From the NCBI GenBank assembly GCA_907164885.2, contig OU015493.1, positions 220,368,781 to 220,432,780 on the forward strand: a stretch of DNA of 64,000 nt, given 5' to 3'. Positions 12,046 to 22,086 of the stretch are shown here, piece after piece (the stretch's first letter is position 1; every line of letters begins with the position of its first letter). The notes under the pieces were generated by a model. It saw only the letters and a list, made by a program, of their open reading frames with translations. It was not told the DNA's origin and did no database searches. Source of the stretch: Dolomedes plantarius. Its lineage: Eukaryota; Arthropoda; Arachnida; Araneae; Dolomedidae. Made by a program: the position numbers and the translations under genes.

Positions 12046-12048
<3 letters not shown>
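10636..12048 (+). mobile_element. Tc1-a, full-length Tc1/mariner transposon
   Basis: Length 1413 bp. Inverted repeats of about 30 bp: the left starts CACTCATGGACAAAAAAATT and the right, inverted, CACTCCTGGACAAAAAAATT. TA flanks both ends (10634-10635 and 12049-12050), as expected for the TA target, inside a (TA)n tract. It encodes one transposase with one nonsense codon. A near-identical sister copy lies at 27616-29027. Confidence 0.95.
10868..11893 (+). pseudogene. Tc1 transposase with one nonsense codon
   Basis: ATG at 10868 and TAA at 11891-11893 give 342 codons. The only lesion is TGA at 10964-10966 (codon 33), where the sister copy has CGA (Arg), a likely CpG transition. The N-terminal part carries the paired helix-turn-helix DNA-binding region (FERGRIVGMMEAGWSAR, then CVVRRCWDQW). 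The catalytic triad is D160 (VFSDESRF), D249 (FQQDNARPH) and E282 (SPDLSPIEHIW). Only 32 residues separate the second D and the E, against 34 in most Tc1 proteins. It cuts and pastes the element at TA sites in the nucleus. With the stop it could be active only from an internal start, which is unlikely because part of the DNA-binding domain would be lost. Confidence 0.92.
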
Positions 12049-12100
<52 letters not shown>

Positions 12101-12120
12101 TATTTATATATATATATATA
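12049..12120. repeat. (TA)n microsatellite, slightly interrupted
   Basis: TA repeats with a short interruption (AAGTATT) between Tc1-a and the left LTR of the short LTR element. Confidence 0.95.
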
Positions 12121-12785
12121 TGAAATAAATTTAAAACCCTTTTTACTATTTAACACGCCCTTTCCAAATTCTTCATCCTAACGCAACAGCACACCGTCCC
12201 TCTTTCTTTTATTCCACCTAAATCCAAACCGAAATATTTTATTAGTTTTTTCCCCTAAAGCTACGCGCGGATCATTATATAACAGTTATATAAGATCGAA
12301 CCGGGTCGAACGCTCGAGAAACATCACCCCATATGACGCGACTTAATCACGTGTTCGTTTCTGACAAATTTGAAGTTCCATAGACCCGTACTTGAGTGGG
12401 AAATTGCGCGCTTCTGTAGTCTTTGTCTGTTTGCTCACAGCCAGAAAATATGTGAGTTTTCGTTCCTGCCAAATTTGTAGGGGCGGAGCCGGGTCCCCGT
12501 CCCCGGCCAGCGTCGCGCGATGTGTTCGAATAAATCTAATTGATGTTCTACGAAACAGCGTCGGAAATAAAAACTTTGTATGAACCAGCTACCTTTTTCC
12601 TGATGTTTTCCGAGGTGTTTTATTGTCCTCTCCATCTACCTCGCCACTCGCTACTTCAACTACACGTTATGTAGTGTACAAAATGATACAAAATGTTTCA
12701 AGATCCCGGCCATTGCTTCTCCCCGCCGCAGTTTCATTTGCCTTAGCTATGACTACACCCCGAGCTTACACATATTGTTATTACA
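12121..12785 (+). repeat. left LTR of the short LTR element
   Basis: Begins TGAAATAAATTTAAAACCC, ends CATATTGTTATTACA and matches 14403-15054. It contains TATATAAG near 12287 and AATAAA near 12566. Confidence 0.75.
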
Positions 12786-13449
12786 ATTTTAGCTCGCACG
12801 ATGTGAACCTGTCCACGGCAAGAACTCCCATGGATACACAATTCTACGGCTACGGGTCGTGAGAGCAAGTGTTTTTTTCGCCGGAGAAAACTTCATATTT
12901 TACGTATTGTGTGCTTCCGTGTTTATCGCCAATTGTGAAAGAAGAAAATTTAGTGCGCGAAAAGAAAAATGTAGTGATGATAGAAAAATCTCCCTGCTAT
13001 TTTATGAACTACAAGTAAAGTATTTTGGTCTAGTTTCGTTTTGTGGAGTCGGTTTCTGTGTGATAAGCAATGGAAAGAGACATGTTTGTTTTTCTACGTC
13101 GGAGTTCAGCGTGATCTTCAAGCGGAATAATGTGCGCGTTTTTGAAAAAATGCCTTGATGGCTTCAAAAAAAATAATAATCTGTGTGCACGTGTTATAAA
13201 ATGAGCAATTACGACATGATTGTGACTATAAATTGGAAGAAGAGGAAGAAAATATATTGTGACTTAGGCAGTGGAACCAATGTTTCGAGGTGACTCCTGG
13301 ACATCAAATAATTTAGATTGACCATAACTTAATTTAACCATAACTTAATTTAATATAATTTCAAATGAGTCGGTTCAACCAGGACCACGATTTAATAATC
13401 CTTTGTGATTCGGTTCGACCCCGAACGCAAAAAAATCCACGAACAACCC

Positions 13450-13605
13450 AACCCAATGGTAGCTCAGTGGGCCTGAATTTAGTGCGTTTTCGCCGGGCCT
13501 CTGCGGAATATCACACCGTAGATTGTCATATTTGGAGACCTAGGCTAAGTTCATTGCTCCAGTGGTATAAATCCATTTCTCCCTAAATAAAATAAATAAA
13601 AAAAA
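13450..13605 (+). repeat. possible SINE-like repeat
   Basis: Contains TGGTAGCTCAGTGG, a perfect tRNA A-box (TAGCTCAGTGG), and ends in an A-rich AAATAAAATAAATAAAA tail. No B-box follows at the normal distance, so this is tentative. Confidence 0.25.
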
Positions 13606-14389
13606 TTAAGGTTGAGTGTTATTGGATGAAATCAAATTAAGACAATTTTTGAAAATATTATTTTTAAACCCCGTTTTTCTTAATTGAACAATATTCCTAA
13701 TTATTTACAATGTTTATTGCCATTCTATCTAAATTTAGTTGCTTGCTATGTTGAACTGTATTTTTAAAAAATTTCTTATTGATTTCTTTCCATGGTGTAT
13801 TTCAAAAAATTATATTAGATAAACCTTTGAAGATATTTACCAAGAATTTAACTAATTAACTATAATAACCACCATGAAGCCTAAACCTGAACAGCGACCA
13901 ACCTCATGAATGTAACCCGATATTGACAATTTTGATTTATTTTTACCTTTTAAAGTTTTTAAACTATTGTTATGAAGTAACGTAACCCAAGATAAACATA
14001 TTTTTTCATTTCATTTTTAAACGTCCATTGAAATTTTGTTGTGATTTATTGTATGTTAAAAAATAAAATTTTTTCATTCCATTTTAAGTGTATTTTAAAG
14101 TCTTTTTAAATAGTTAAATATGGCCATACTCATTCCACACTGTAATTTAAGTGTATTGATTTTTTAAAATTTTGTTTAGTACTAGTTTATGCTATTTTGT
14201 ATATTTCATGACCTGAGAAGGCACACAAAGATGATAGTAATACAAAATTTAAATTTGTCAACCCCTGAGTCAAAATTTTATTCCAAATTACTCCTCAAAA
14301 TTTTAGTCCCAATTACGCTTGTGATACGCGGGTCTCGCCTGATGGAGAGCCATGCTAAGGGAGTCGGCCCCTCACACAAGTCTTTTCCG

Positions 14390-14402
14390 GAAGGGGGGAA
14401 AT
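14390..14402 (+). other. polypurine tract of the short LTR element
   Basis: GGAAGGGGGGAAAT lies directly before the TG of the right LTR, the expected plus-strand priming site. Confidence 0.7.
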
Positions 14403-15054
14403 TGAAATAAATTTAAAACCCTTTTTACTATTTAACACGCCCTTTCCAAATTCGTCATCCTAACGCAACAGAACACCGTCCCCCTTTCTTTTATTCTACC
14501 TAAATCCAAACCGAAATAATTTATTAGTTTTTCCCCTAGAGCCACGCGCGGATCATTATATAACAGTTATATAAGATCGAACCGGGTCGAACACTCGAGA
14601 AACATCGCCCCATATGACGCGACTTAATCACGTATTCGTTTCTGACAAATTAGAAGTTTCATAGACCCGTACTTGAGCGAGAAATTGCGAGCTTCTGTAG
14701 TCTTTGTCTGTTTGCTTACAGCCAGAAAAGATGTGAGTTTTCGTTCCTGTCAAATTTGTATGGGCGGGGGTGGGTCTCCGACCCCAGCCAGCGTCGCGCG
14801 ATGTGTTCGCATAAATCTAATTGATGTTATACGAAACAGTGCCGGAAATAAAGACTTTGTATGAACCAGCTACCTTTTTCCTGATGTGTTCCGAGGTGTT
14901 TTATTGTCCTCTCCATCTACCTCGCCACTCGTTACTTCGACTACACGTTATGGATACAAAATGTATGAAGAACCCGGCCATTGCTTCGCCCCGCCACAGT
15001 TTCCATTTGCCTTAGCTACGACTACACCCCGAGCTTACACATATTATCATTACA
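14403..15054 (+). repeat. right LTR of the short LTR element
   Basis: Matches 12121-12785 and ends CATATTATCATTACA. A TA-rich tract starts a few bases further on. Confidence 0.75.
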
Positions 15055-15058
15055 TAGA

Positions 15059-15086
15059 TATATTATATATATATATATATATATAC
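15059..15086. repeat. (TA)n microsatellite
   Basis: Short TA tract beside the right LTR of the short LTR element. Confidence 0.85.
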
Positions 15087-15374
15087 TCTTTTTTTGAGAT
15101 CTACTTTTATGTTTGACGCTTTATCTCCTATTTTTGACCTTGCGCCGTTAAATCTCAACCGGCCATCATTTCTGGGTCATCACTGCAATGCAACAGACAG
15201 TTTCCGACATATCTGCTAAGGCACTGCTGGGGAATAGGCTGCTATCATAATTGAAACCGATCACCTTTAGGGACGACATCTGGGAGATCCGTACCCTTCA
15301 CCCATCCCTACAAACCCCACAAATTGACTTTCCGATCCATAGCTTTAAAATGTCCACACTTGAGAGCATTTAGT

Positions 15375-15436
15375 GGCTGTTGTCGGAAATCGAACCGTGC
15401 ACCCTCATTACTGAACATCGACCCGCTACCAGTAGG
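15375..15436 (-). repeat. tRNA-like SINE remnant
   Basis: On the minus strand a B-box-like GGTTCGATTTCC (about 15384-15395) lies downstream of CTGGTAGCGGG, which recalls a tRNA A-box region. No cloverleaf forms. The surrounding 15100-15440 is GC-richer than its flanks and may be the SINE body. Confidence 0.3.
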
Positions 15437-16113
15437 TTTTTTTCTGGCCCTATAACATTATTCATAGATCCCTATATCTTTGACGGAAAGTGTAATATGT
15501 TATTCTTTATATTTATTCTTTCTATGTAAACGCACTTCACAAAAGCATTCTGGAGAGTTTACAGGAGCCCCAAATGCAACATTAACACTAGTGAATTGAT
15601 TCAGCTGTAGGAAAGAAAATTTAGTTTGACGCGCATTCTTTTTCTCTAGCTTGTGGCACTTCTAACGTAATTAGGCCGTAATAATTGAATCACAGCAGTT
15701 ATTACTACCCAGCTAAGAGGTAAATCCATTAGAGACTTTTCGATGCAAATAATTTTCTTACAAATTTTCAGTGACAAAATGTTAGGTTGAGTAAAAAGAA
15801 CATTTTTCTCACAGAGAGATTTAATCAAATCTATTTTCCTGTCGCTTCACAGAAATTTTCATATTTTGACAAGTTTAAACTTGCATTGCTACTGTTGCTA
15901 TAGTCTTGAACTGTAATCCTTATCTTCTCTCAGTACATCTCTAGAGATCGTAGAGTCAACTTGTTGGTGTTCTAGGAGGAAATTCTGTGTTTGTAATTTG
16001 TTTAAATTGTGTAAAACGGTAGAATTTTTTTTTTACTCCGATTTTTTCCAAGTGAATTACAGTACGTGAGCATCAATTGTGATTAATATCCAGTATTGAT
16101 TTACAGTTTAATT
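15437..16113. other. no recognisable feature
   Basis: AT-rich sequence with only short frames (for example 15646-15828 minus); nothing recognised. Confidence 0.5.
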
Positions 16114-17660
16114 ATGCCACGCGGGTGTCAAAATCTTCCCGATAGCTTTTGCTATGTTTGCGGGGAATTGACTTTAAAAGAGCAGCGAAAACCCCTTTCT
16201 CCGCTTCTTAAAACTGCTTTTAAATTTTACTTTGATCAGGACAAGGAATGTGCTCCAACAATTTGCTGCACTACTTGTTACAGGAGCTTGACCAAATGGC
16301 TCAAAAGTACCAGAATTCAATGCTATTTCCTGTGCCCATGGTTTGGCGCCAATTTCGCTGTCATCTCACAGATTGTTATACTTTTGTGTGACTTTCACCG
16401 TCGGTTACTCTAGCAAAAGTAAACATACAATTCACTATTCTCATATCCCTTCTGCTCTAAGACCAGTTCCTCACAACGAATCTTTGCCAATCACAGTGAC
16501 TTTAAAAAACCTATATTCTAGAGCCAGAAATGGATTTGAAAGACTTTGAGCCACAGCCTGGACCATCAAATGATACTTCCACTGATGATGAAGAGTGTTC
16601 AACTGATTCCCTCACCTTGTTACTCAGTCAGAATTGAGTGATCTCCACAGGGATTTAAAGTTACCTAAGAGTAAATCTCAGCTTCTTGGATCTCGACTTC
16701 AGCAGTGGAATCTCTTAGAAAAGGGCGTTAAAATATCTTCTTACAGGACCAGACAGTCAACCCTGAAATTACTTTTTTCGGAAGATGAAGGCTTAGTGTT
16801 CTGCCCTAATTCAAATGCATTAATGATAGAACTGAAGATGCCATGTGACCCAAACAAATGGAGACTGTTTATAGACTAATCAAATACAAGCTTGAAAGTT
16901 GTCCTGTTGGCCAATGGGGATGAGTTACCATCAGTTACCTACTCTGTGGATATGAAGGAGACTTACGAAAATATCAGCCGAATCCTTGATAAAATCAGTT
17001 ATCATGATTATAATTGGAAACTTTGTTTTGACTTAAAAGTTCTTGCTCTACTCACCGGCCTGCAATCAGGCTTCACAAAATACTGCTGCTTGCTATGTGA
17101 ATGGGACAGCCGAGCCCACGACAAAAATTACATCGTATAGAACTGCGAAAAAGGTTTACTCCCGGTCAGAAAAATGTCGCTCACGATACTCTGATCCCGA
17201 AGGAAAATAGTATTAACTTGCCGCCTTTGCACATTAAACTCGGATTGATCAAACACTTTGTGAAATCAACGGACAAGACTGGTTATGCATTTCAATTTTT
17301 GAAAACTAAATTTCCTCATCTTAGTGAGGCTAAAATCAAGGAAGGAGTTTCCATGGCCCCCAGACTAGACAACTTTTCCAAGATTCGACGTTTATTGAAC
17401 TCTTGAATCGAAAATAAAAACGAGCTGGGCTTGCATTCCAAATTGTGCGTGAGATCTTTTTGGGTAACAACAAAAGTGATGATTGTGTCGCTCATGTCGA
17501 GGATTTGTTGTCAGCGTACGAGGCCAAGGGGTGTAACATGTTTCTCAAAGTGCATTTCTTTTACTAACACCTGGACTTTTTCCCTGAAAATTTAAGAACA
17601 GTTTCGCATGAACACGGGAAACGGTTCCATCAAGACATCACTAAGTTCGAGAGGAGATTT
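16114..17660 (+). pseudogene. decayed copy of a multi-copy arthropod protein of unknown function
   Basis: The start is ATG at 16114. The frame is then broken repeatedly (about 16320, 16400, 16550, 16630, 16880, 17140, 17400, 17560). Recognisable pieces in order: a Cys-pair N-terminus (CYVCGEL, CCTTCYRSL), SKSKHTIHYSHIPSALRPVPH, LPKSKSQLLGSRLQQWNLL, PCDPNKWRLFID, DLKVLALLTGLQSGFTKYCC, PLHIKLGLIKHFVK, and FFPENLRTVSHEHGKRFHQD near 17580. I recognise these from large families of uncharacterised proteins predicted in many arthropod genomes; I know no name or function. The copy number and Cys-rich N-terminus suggest an association with mobile DNA, but that is inference. No inverted or long terminal repeats were found around it. 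The 3' end is lost at a (TA)n tract. Confidence 0.6.
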
Positions 17661-17671
17661 TCAGGAATTCA

Positions 17672-17673
<2 letters not shown>

Positions 17674-17724
<51 letters not shown>

Positions 17725-17760
17725 ATGTGTGTGTGTGTATGTATATATATATATATATAT
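17674..17760. repeat. (TA)n(TG)n(TA)n microsatellite
   Basis: Compound dinucleotide tract that ends the decayed gene to its left. Confidence 0.95.
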
Positions 17761-18926
17761 AAGTGAAATGCGAGCTGTTGGTAGAGTACTGCTGGAGTTT
17801 GGTACGAGAAACTTCTACCTCAGGGTACAAAAGGAAAGCAAGAGCCAAATGAAGATACTTATCTTAGTTATTTTTTATTCTTTACATTTATTGTTTTACT
17901 TCTATTATTTTTCTTTTTATTTGTTATTCTTTATAGCTAAAATTGTTCTTTTCACCCCTCCAAACCAAATTCATGGCCATAAAATTACTATCGAAAAGTG
18001 ATAAAAATAGAGGTCCCCCATTCCCCCGAAAACGCCGGATAATTGGGGAAAAGGGGGTATTTTCGGATTTAGGAAGTCATTTTACATAAGAATAAGCAGA
18101 AATGGAGTCAGGGCTCGAAAAAAATTTTTTTTTGCAGACTAGTGTAATTAATAAAATTCAGAAAGTGTTCAAAGTTTATGCGTTTCTTGGGAACAATTTG
18201 AAGGTGAATTGTGTCTTAATTGTCGCGAGAGCAGAGTTAAGAAGTATGTTCAAGGGGAAATTATTAAAATCTCGAGGATAAAGTCGAGAGAACAGAACCT
18301 CTGAACGATATCGATCCTACGCCGACTATGGGCACGTTAAATTCTGTAATAGGAAATATGTCTCCTACGGGTTTGCAGGGGTGGGAAGAGGACACGAGCT
18401 CACAAGATGTCGCTCCTGTAGTTTCTCGGTTTTTAAAACCACAAGAGTCGGACTCTCGTGGTGCGAAATCGTAAGGCCTGAAATCTGAGTCGCACCCCTA
18501 GGGCATAACATAGAGGGAGTCGGGGGAATAAATGTTTCCGGAGAAGGGAGAAATGCCAAGGGCAGTTTGATGGGGGCAACTGTCGAGGACAGTTTAAGGG
18601 GAAAAGTCGAGGAACTGTTCAGCGGTTGATCATTCAGTTTTCATTATACTGTGCTCAAATTTCTTTTTCACAGTAGAACACATTAGAAAGCATTATCCCT
18701 GTCACAAAAGGTGCCCTAAAATAATATTCGTTTTTCGTTGTATAAGTAACTGAAACTTTTATAAGTAAAATTTTTATAAATACACTATTACAATGCTCGC
18801 TATTGCAAACATTTACAGAAGAGGCTATAGCTTGCACAATTTAACACACCTTTCAAACCATTCCATGAAAACCAAAATTGGCACCCCAAGAAGACAAAAG
18901 AAAATTGCACTCTGCGCAATCAACAA
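17761..18926. other. no recognisable gene
   Basis: Mostly low complexity. A short C/G-rich imperfect palindrome occurs at 18010-18065, and 18195-18600 is GC-richer with broken frames but no recognised domain. Confidence 0.45.

Positions 18927-18965
<39 letters not shown>
18927..18965. repeat. (TA)n microsatellite
   Basis: About 19 TA units adjoining the left end of the MITE. Confidence 0.95.
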
Positions 18966-18969
<4 letters not shown>

Positions 18970-19578
18970 CAGTGGTACGTCGTGGAAGAGTACCGAACGA
19001 ATTTTTCCCATAAGGAGCAATGTTTTGTTCCTCGTAACCAGAACTTAATGATTTTGCTGGGCAATTTAAATTAGACTGGTTGTTTTTAATGCAAAATCTT
19101 TAAACTAGACAGTCATGATTTAAAACAATTATTAGATAAAACAAAATACAATTTATCTTCACTCCACCCGTCTTGAAGGAAGATGATGGCCTAATGGGAT
19201 AGTGGCGAAATATATGAGGAGAGGAGTTACTGCTTGGAAGTGAAGCCTCCTTCCAATTAAGCATCAGGCTCGAGCAGAGGGACTCTTTATCTTTACATTA
19301 CCGTTCCCTGTTGTAGACTCATACTTGAGGAATTTCTTAACTAACCAAGAGAAACTTGCTTCTGCCTAAGTTTCAAAATGTTTCTGAAGTGAGAGATTTT
19401 TGGATCTATAAACAAGTCCACACATCGGTTTGCTAGAGCTTTGTCAGAGTAATACTTTTAAACAAAATTTTATAATTCGACCCATTTTGAAAACGTATCA
19501 GCATGTGTGACGAGCAAATGTCGAGTACCAAACAAGTTTTTCGAGTCGAAACGCGATGAGTGCAGAGGTACGATTGTG
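18970..19578. mobile_element. mariner-like MITE
   Basis: The left end reads CAGTGGTACGTCGTGG after a TA. The right end, inverted, reads CACAATCGTACCTCTGCACT, and both ends carry further related sequence (GAACGAATTTTTCC and CGACTCGAAAAACTTG). CAGTGGTACCTCG-type ends at TA sites are typical of widespread mariner-derived MITEs. There is no transposase frame. The right TA is changed to CA, so the copy is old. Confidence 0.42.
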
Positions 19579-19588
19579 CATATATATA

Positions 19589-19615
19589 AATAAATAAATA
19601 TATATATATATATAT
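19589..19615. repeat. TA-rich microsatellite
   Basis: TAAA and TA repeats directly against the outer end of the Gypsy-2 LTR. Confidence 0.85.
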
Positions 19616-20329
19616 TGTTGTGAGGCCGAGAATTACGGCTCCAAATAGGAAGCCGCATCGGAACAAGTGGTAGCAAATTAGCAAAAGGTTAAGCCAGTCA
19701 AAAAAGGCGAGACAATAAAAAGCGTTGTGTATTAAATTAAGTTACAGATTTACTAATAGAAACATTGTGATGTAAAAAATAACCCAGACAGGTTGTCTCA
19801 CGTAACGTATGCTAAATGAAGTAGTTATTTTAGGTTAACTGCACTTAACCTAGCAAGAAAATACTTAACCCTACATACAGCCTGACCCACGTGCTAAGCA
19901 GATTACAATACTCATCAAATGAAATCATACCAAAGAAACATTATCTACTACAGTAAATTAAATTACAGACTAGGGATTTAAGGAGCAAATAAGAAATTTA
20001 TTCAATAAAACATAATGAAAAAAAAAGTAAATACTTAAAATGTGAACAGCCATGCCTTGCACCACACTCCCGGTCACCAACACACGCTCCCCAAGTGTCA
20101 CCAACCTGTTGCAAGTCCAAGTGCTCTCTGCTTATTTTTTGAAGCTAGCCTTGAACCGCGCCAAGCTGTATTTCGCACCTGCGCAATACAGACTCAATAC
20201 ACCAGATTTGGCGTGCATCGCCCTTCATGGCAACAAATCATTTTTCTTTTCAGCCAATATCTGGCGGTTACGAGAGACAGTTATAAAGACCTGAATATTA
20301 ATAGATATACTCCATGAGTCTTTATAACA
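19616..20329 (-). repeat. 3' LTR of Gypsy-2
   Basis: On the minus strand it begins TGTTATAAAGACTCATGG at 20329 right after a polypurine tract and ends GGCCTCACAACA at 19616, giving TG...CA ends. About 714 bp. No partner LTR lies in the window, so the outer border rests on the end motif and on the TA tract beyond it. Confidence 0.62.
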
Positions 20330-20344
20330 CTCTCCCCCTTCACC
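20330..20344 (-). other. polypurine tract of Gypsy-2
   Basis: The minus strand reads GGTGAAGGGGGAGAG directly before the LTR TG. Confidence 0.7.
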
Positions 20345-22086
20345 AAGTGAAGAAAAAAACAAACGAGGGAAAATTTCCCGAATAGAGTTGAGTTAGAAAT
20401 AAAAATCATCAAAGTGTTAGGAGTGGGAGTTGGCAGGCTTACAAAAAGTTACATTGAAGATCCTTTGGAAAAATGTGATTATACCAGTGCATTACACTGT
20501 ATTACATTGAAGACCCTAGATGAGGGGAAAAAATTCATTAATGCTCATAATGAGTCTAGTTTACAATGGTATACATTGGAGACCCTAAATGAGGAAAAAA
20601 AATTCATTACTGCTCATATTGAGTCTAGTTTACAATGGTATACATTGGAGATCCTAAATGAAGAAAAAAAATGTGCTCCTAATTTTGATTACATGATTAT
20701 AAAAGTTACACAGGGTATGTACATTATATAAAAGAACACTAAACACTTCACGTCGGCTGGCCAGCCATTGAAAAAAACAAAGAAAAAAACACAAAAAACA
20801 ACCCTGTAAAAATTCACATAGAAAAAGTTAAAGTTACATTGAAAAGCAATGAATGTCAATTGCTAAAATTATGTGTCCTAGATAGACAAAGTGAAAGCAC
20901 TAATAACAGTCAACATTGTGACAGAGAGCATGATGTCATACACAAGAGTGTCATTACTATGAGAAAAGTTTCAAGACACCTTGGATGAAGAAAATAACTT
21001 GTAACACAGTGTATCACACTGTACCATGCATATTACAAACAGTAACAGTAAATGTGCATAAAAACTTAAAAAACCAAGTGCAAAAATTGTGTTGGGATAC
21101 ACATTATGATGAGTATATATCCTAATATATTTAAATGAACCATAAATTGTAGGACACTATAATAACATTATTCACAAACAAATATACAATATAACACAAA
21201 AATACATGATTATATACAAGAAACAGTTGATGCATTACCCACTTCACAAAGCTCACAGGTGAGTTACATTCAATATGAAACTTATAAAAAAACTTCACCT
21301 ATATGCAGCAGGTGATGTACAACTGCAGGAGATAGTGACCCTGTTGAGGTCGAGAACCTTCAAACCTGTATACAGTATATAACAGGATTCAATACTTTTC
21401 TGGAAAGCTGGTCACCCATAAAAATACACAAAAGAATAAGTTAATACAATACATATATTTACAAAAATATGAGGACTTATTTCTGAGAAATGGAAAAAAA
21501 TTGCTTTGTACAATAAAAACTTGGCTTCATTTATCAAATGACAAAATCGAGAATCTTTTGGCTGATTAAAATATCACAGGTTGCACATAAGGTACAAAAA
21601 ATATATTCAAGAAAATTTACAAATAAAAAAAAAACTGATAGATGATATCAGATGATGTTTCCTGCAATTCAAGCAAAGTGTGAAACAAAACTTAATATTG
21701 ACTATTGCTAGGTTACTTACAATGGTATATGGGAGAACCAAATGATTTTAATTGCATATTATTATATTTTATATCAATAAAGTGGTTAAATTAGCATTTT
21801 ACTTTACTATTGGTAGACTCAATAGCAACAGAACTTTAGAATTAAGAGTCGACACCATTATTAGCTTATAGAGGTTCAAGAAACAAGGTTGTGCATAATT
21901 AATAGATATATTATGAATGGAGTAATTTCACAGATATTAAAACTTTAAAAAGATACAGAGGTATACCATATGCAGCAAGAGTCCTAGTCCACACAGGAAG
22001 ACAGGCAGAAGAAGAGTTGGACGTGCCAATCGCTGGGTTGTCCATCAACTGGAGAAAACGTGCGCGCAAACATCTTTCCCAGAACT
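20345..22086 (-). other. non-coding 3' region of Gypsy-2
   Basis: AT-rich, without a long minus-strand frame. It contains a 69-bp tandem repeat (20494-20672). No env-like gene seen. Confidence 0.5.
20494..20672 (+). repeat. 69-bp tandem repeat, about 2.5 units
   Basis: The phrase GACCCTAAATGAGG or a close variant starts at 20512, 20581 and 20650, exactly 69 bases apart. Being a multiple of three, the plus-strand frame repeats a 23-residue unit (LQWYTLETLNEEKKF type). Coding is unlikely: the strand is antisense to the host element and no known domain appears. Confidence 0.8.

Larger units (their letters stand above)
12786..14402 (+). other. interior of the short LTR element, non-coding
   Basis: The longest frame (12859-13158, 99 codons) resembles no known domain. 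AT-rich, no gag or pol remnant seen. About 13375-13600 may be a separate short repeat. No convincing primer binding site follows the left LTR. Confidence 0.5.
12121..15054 (+). mobile_element. short non-autonomous LTR retrotransposon (TRIM/LARD-like)
   Basis: Two direct repeats (12121-12785 and 14403-15054), each TG...ACA, flank only about 1.6 kb of interior without gag or pol. A polypurine tract stands directly before the right repeat, fixing the plus orientation. Each LTR has a TATA-like TATATAAG and an AATAAA in the expected order. The LTRs are roughly 90% alike, with small indels. No exact target duplication is seen; both outer sides are TA-rich. It must have been moved by proteins of another element. 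Confidence 0.72.

Noticed and set aside
18007..18066. C/G-rich imperfect palindrome as a regulatory hairpin or element end
   Set aside because: Short, imperfect and without a partner or target duplication.
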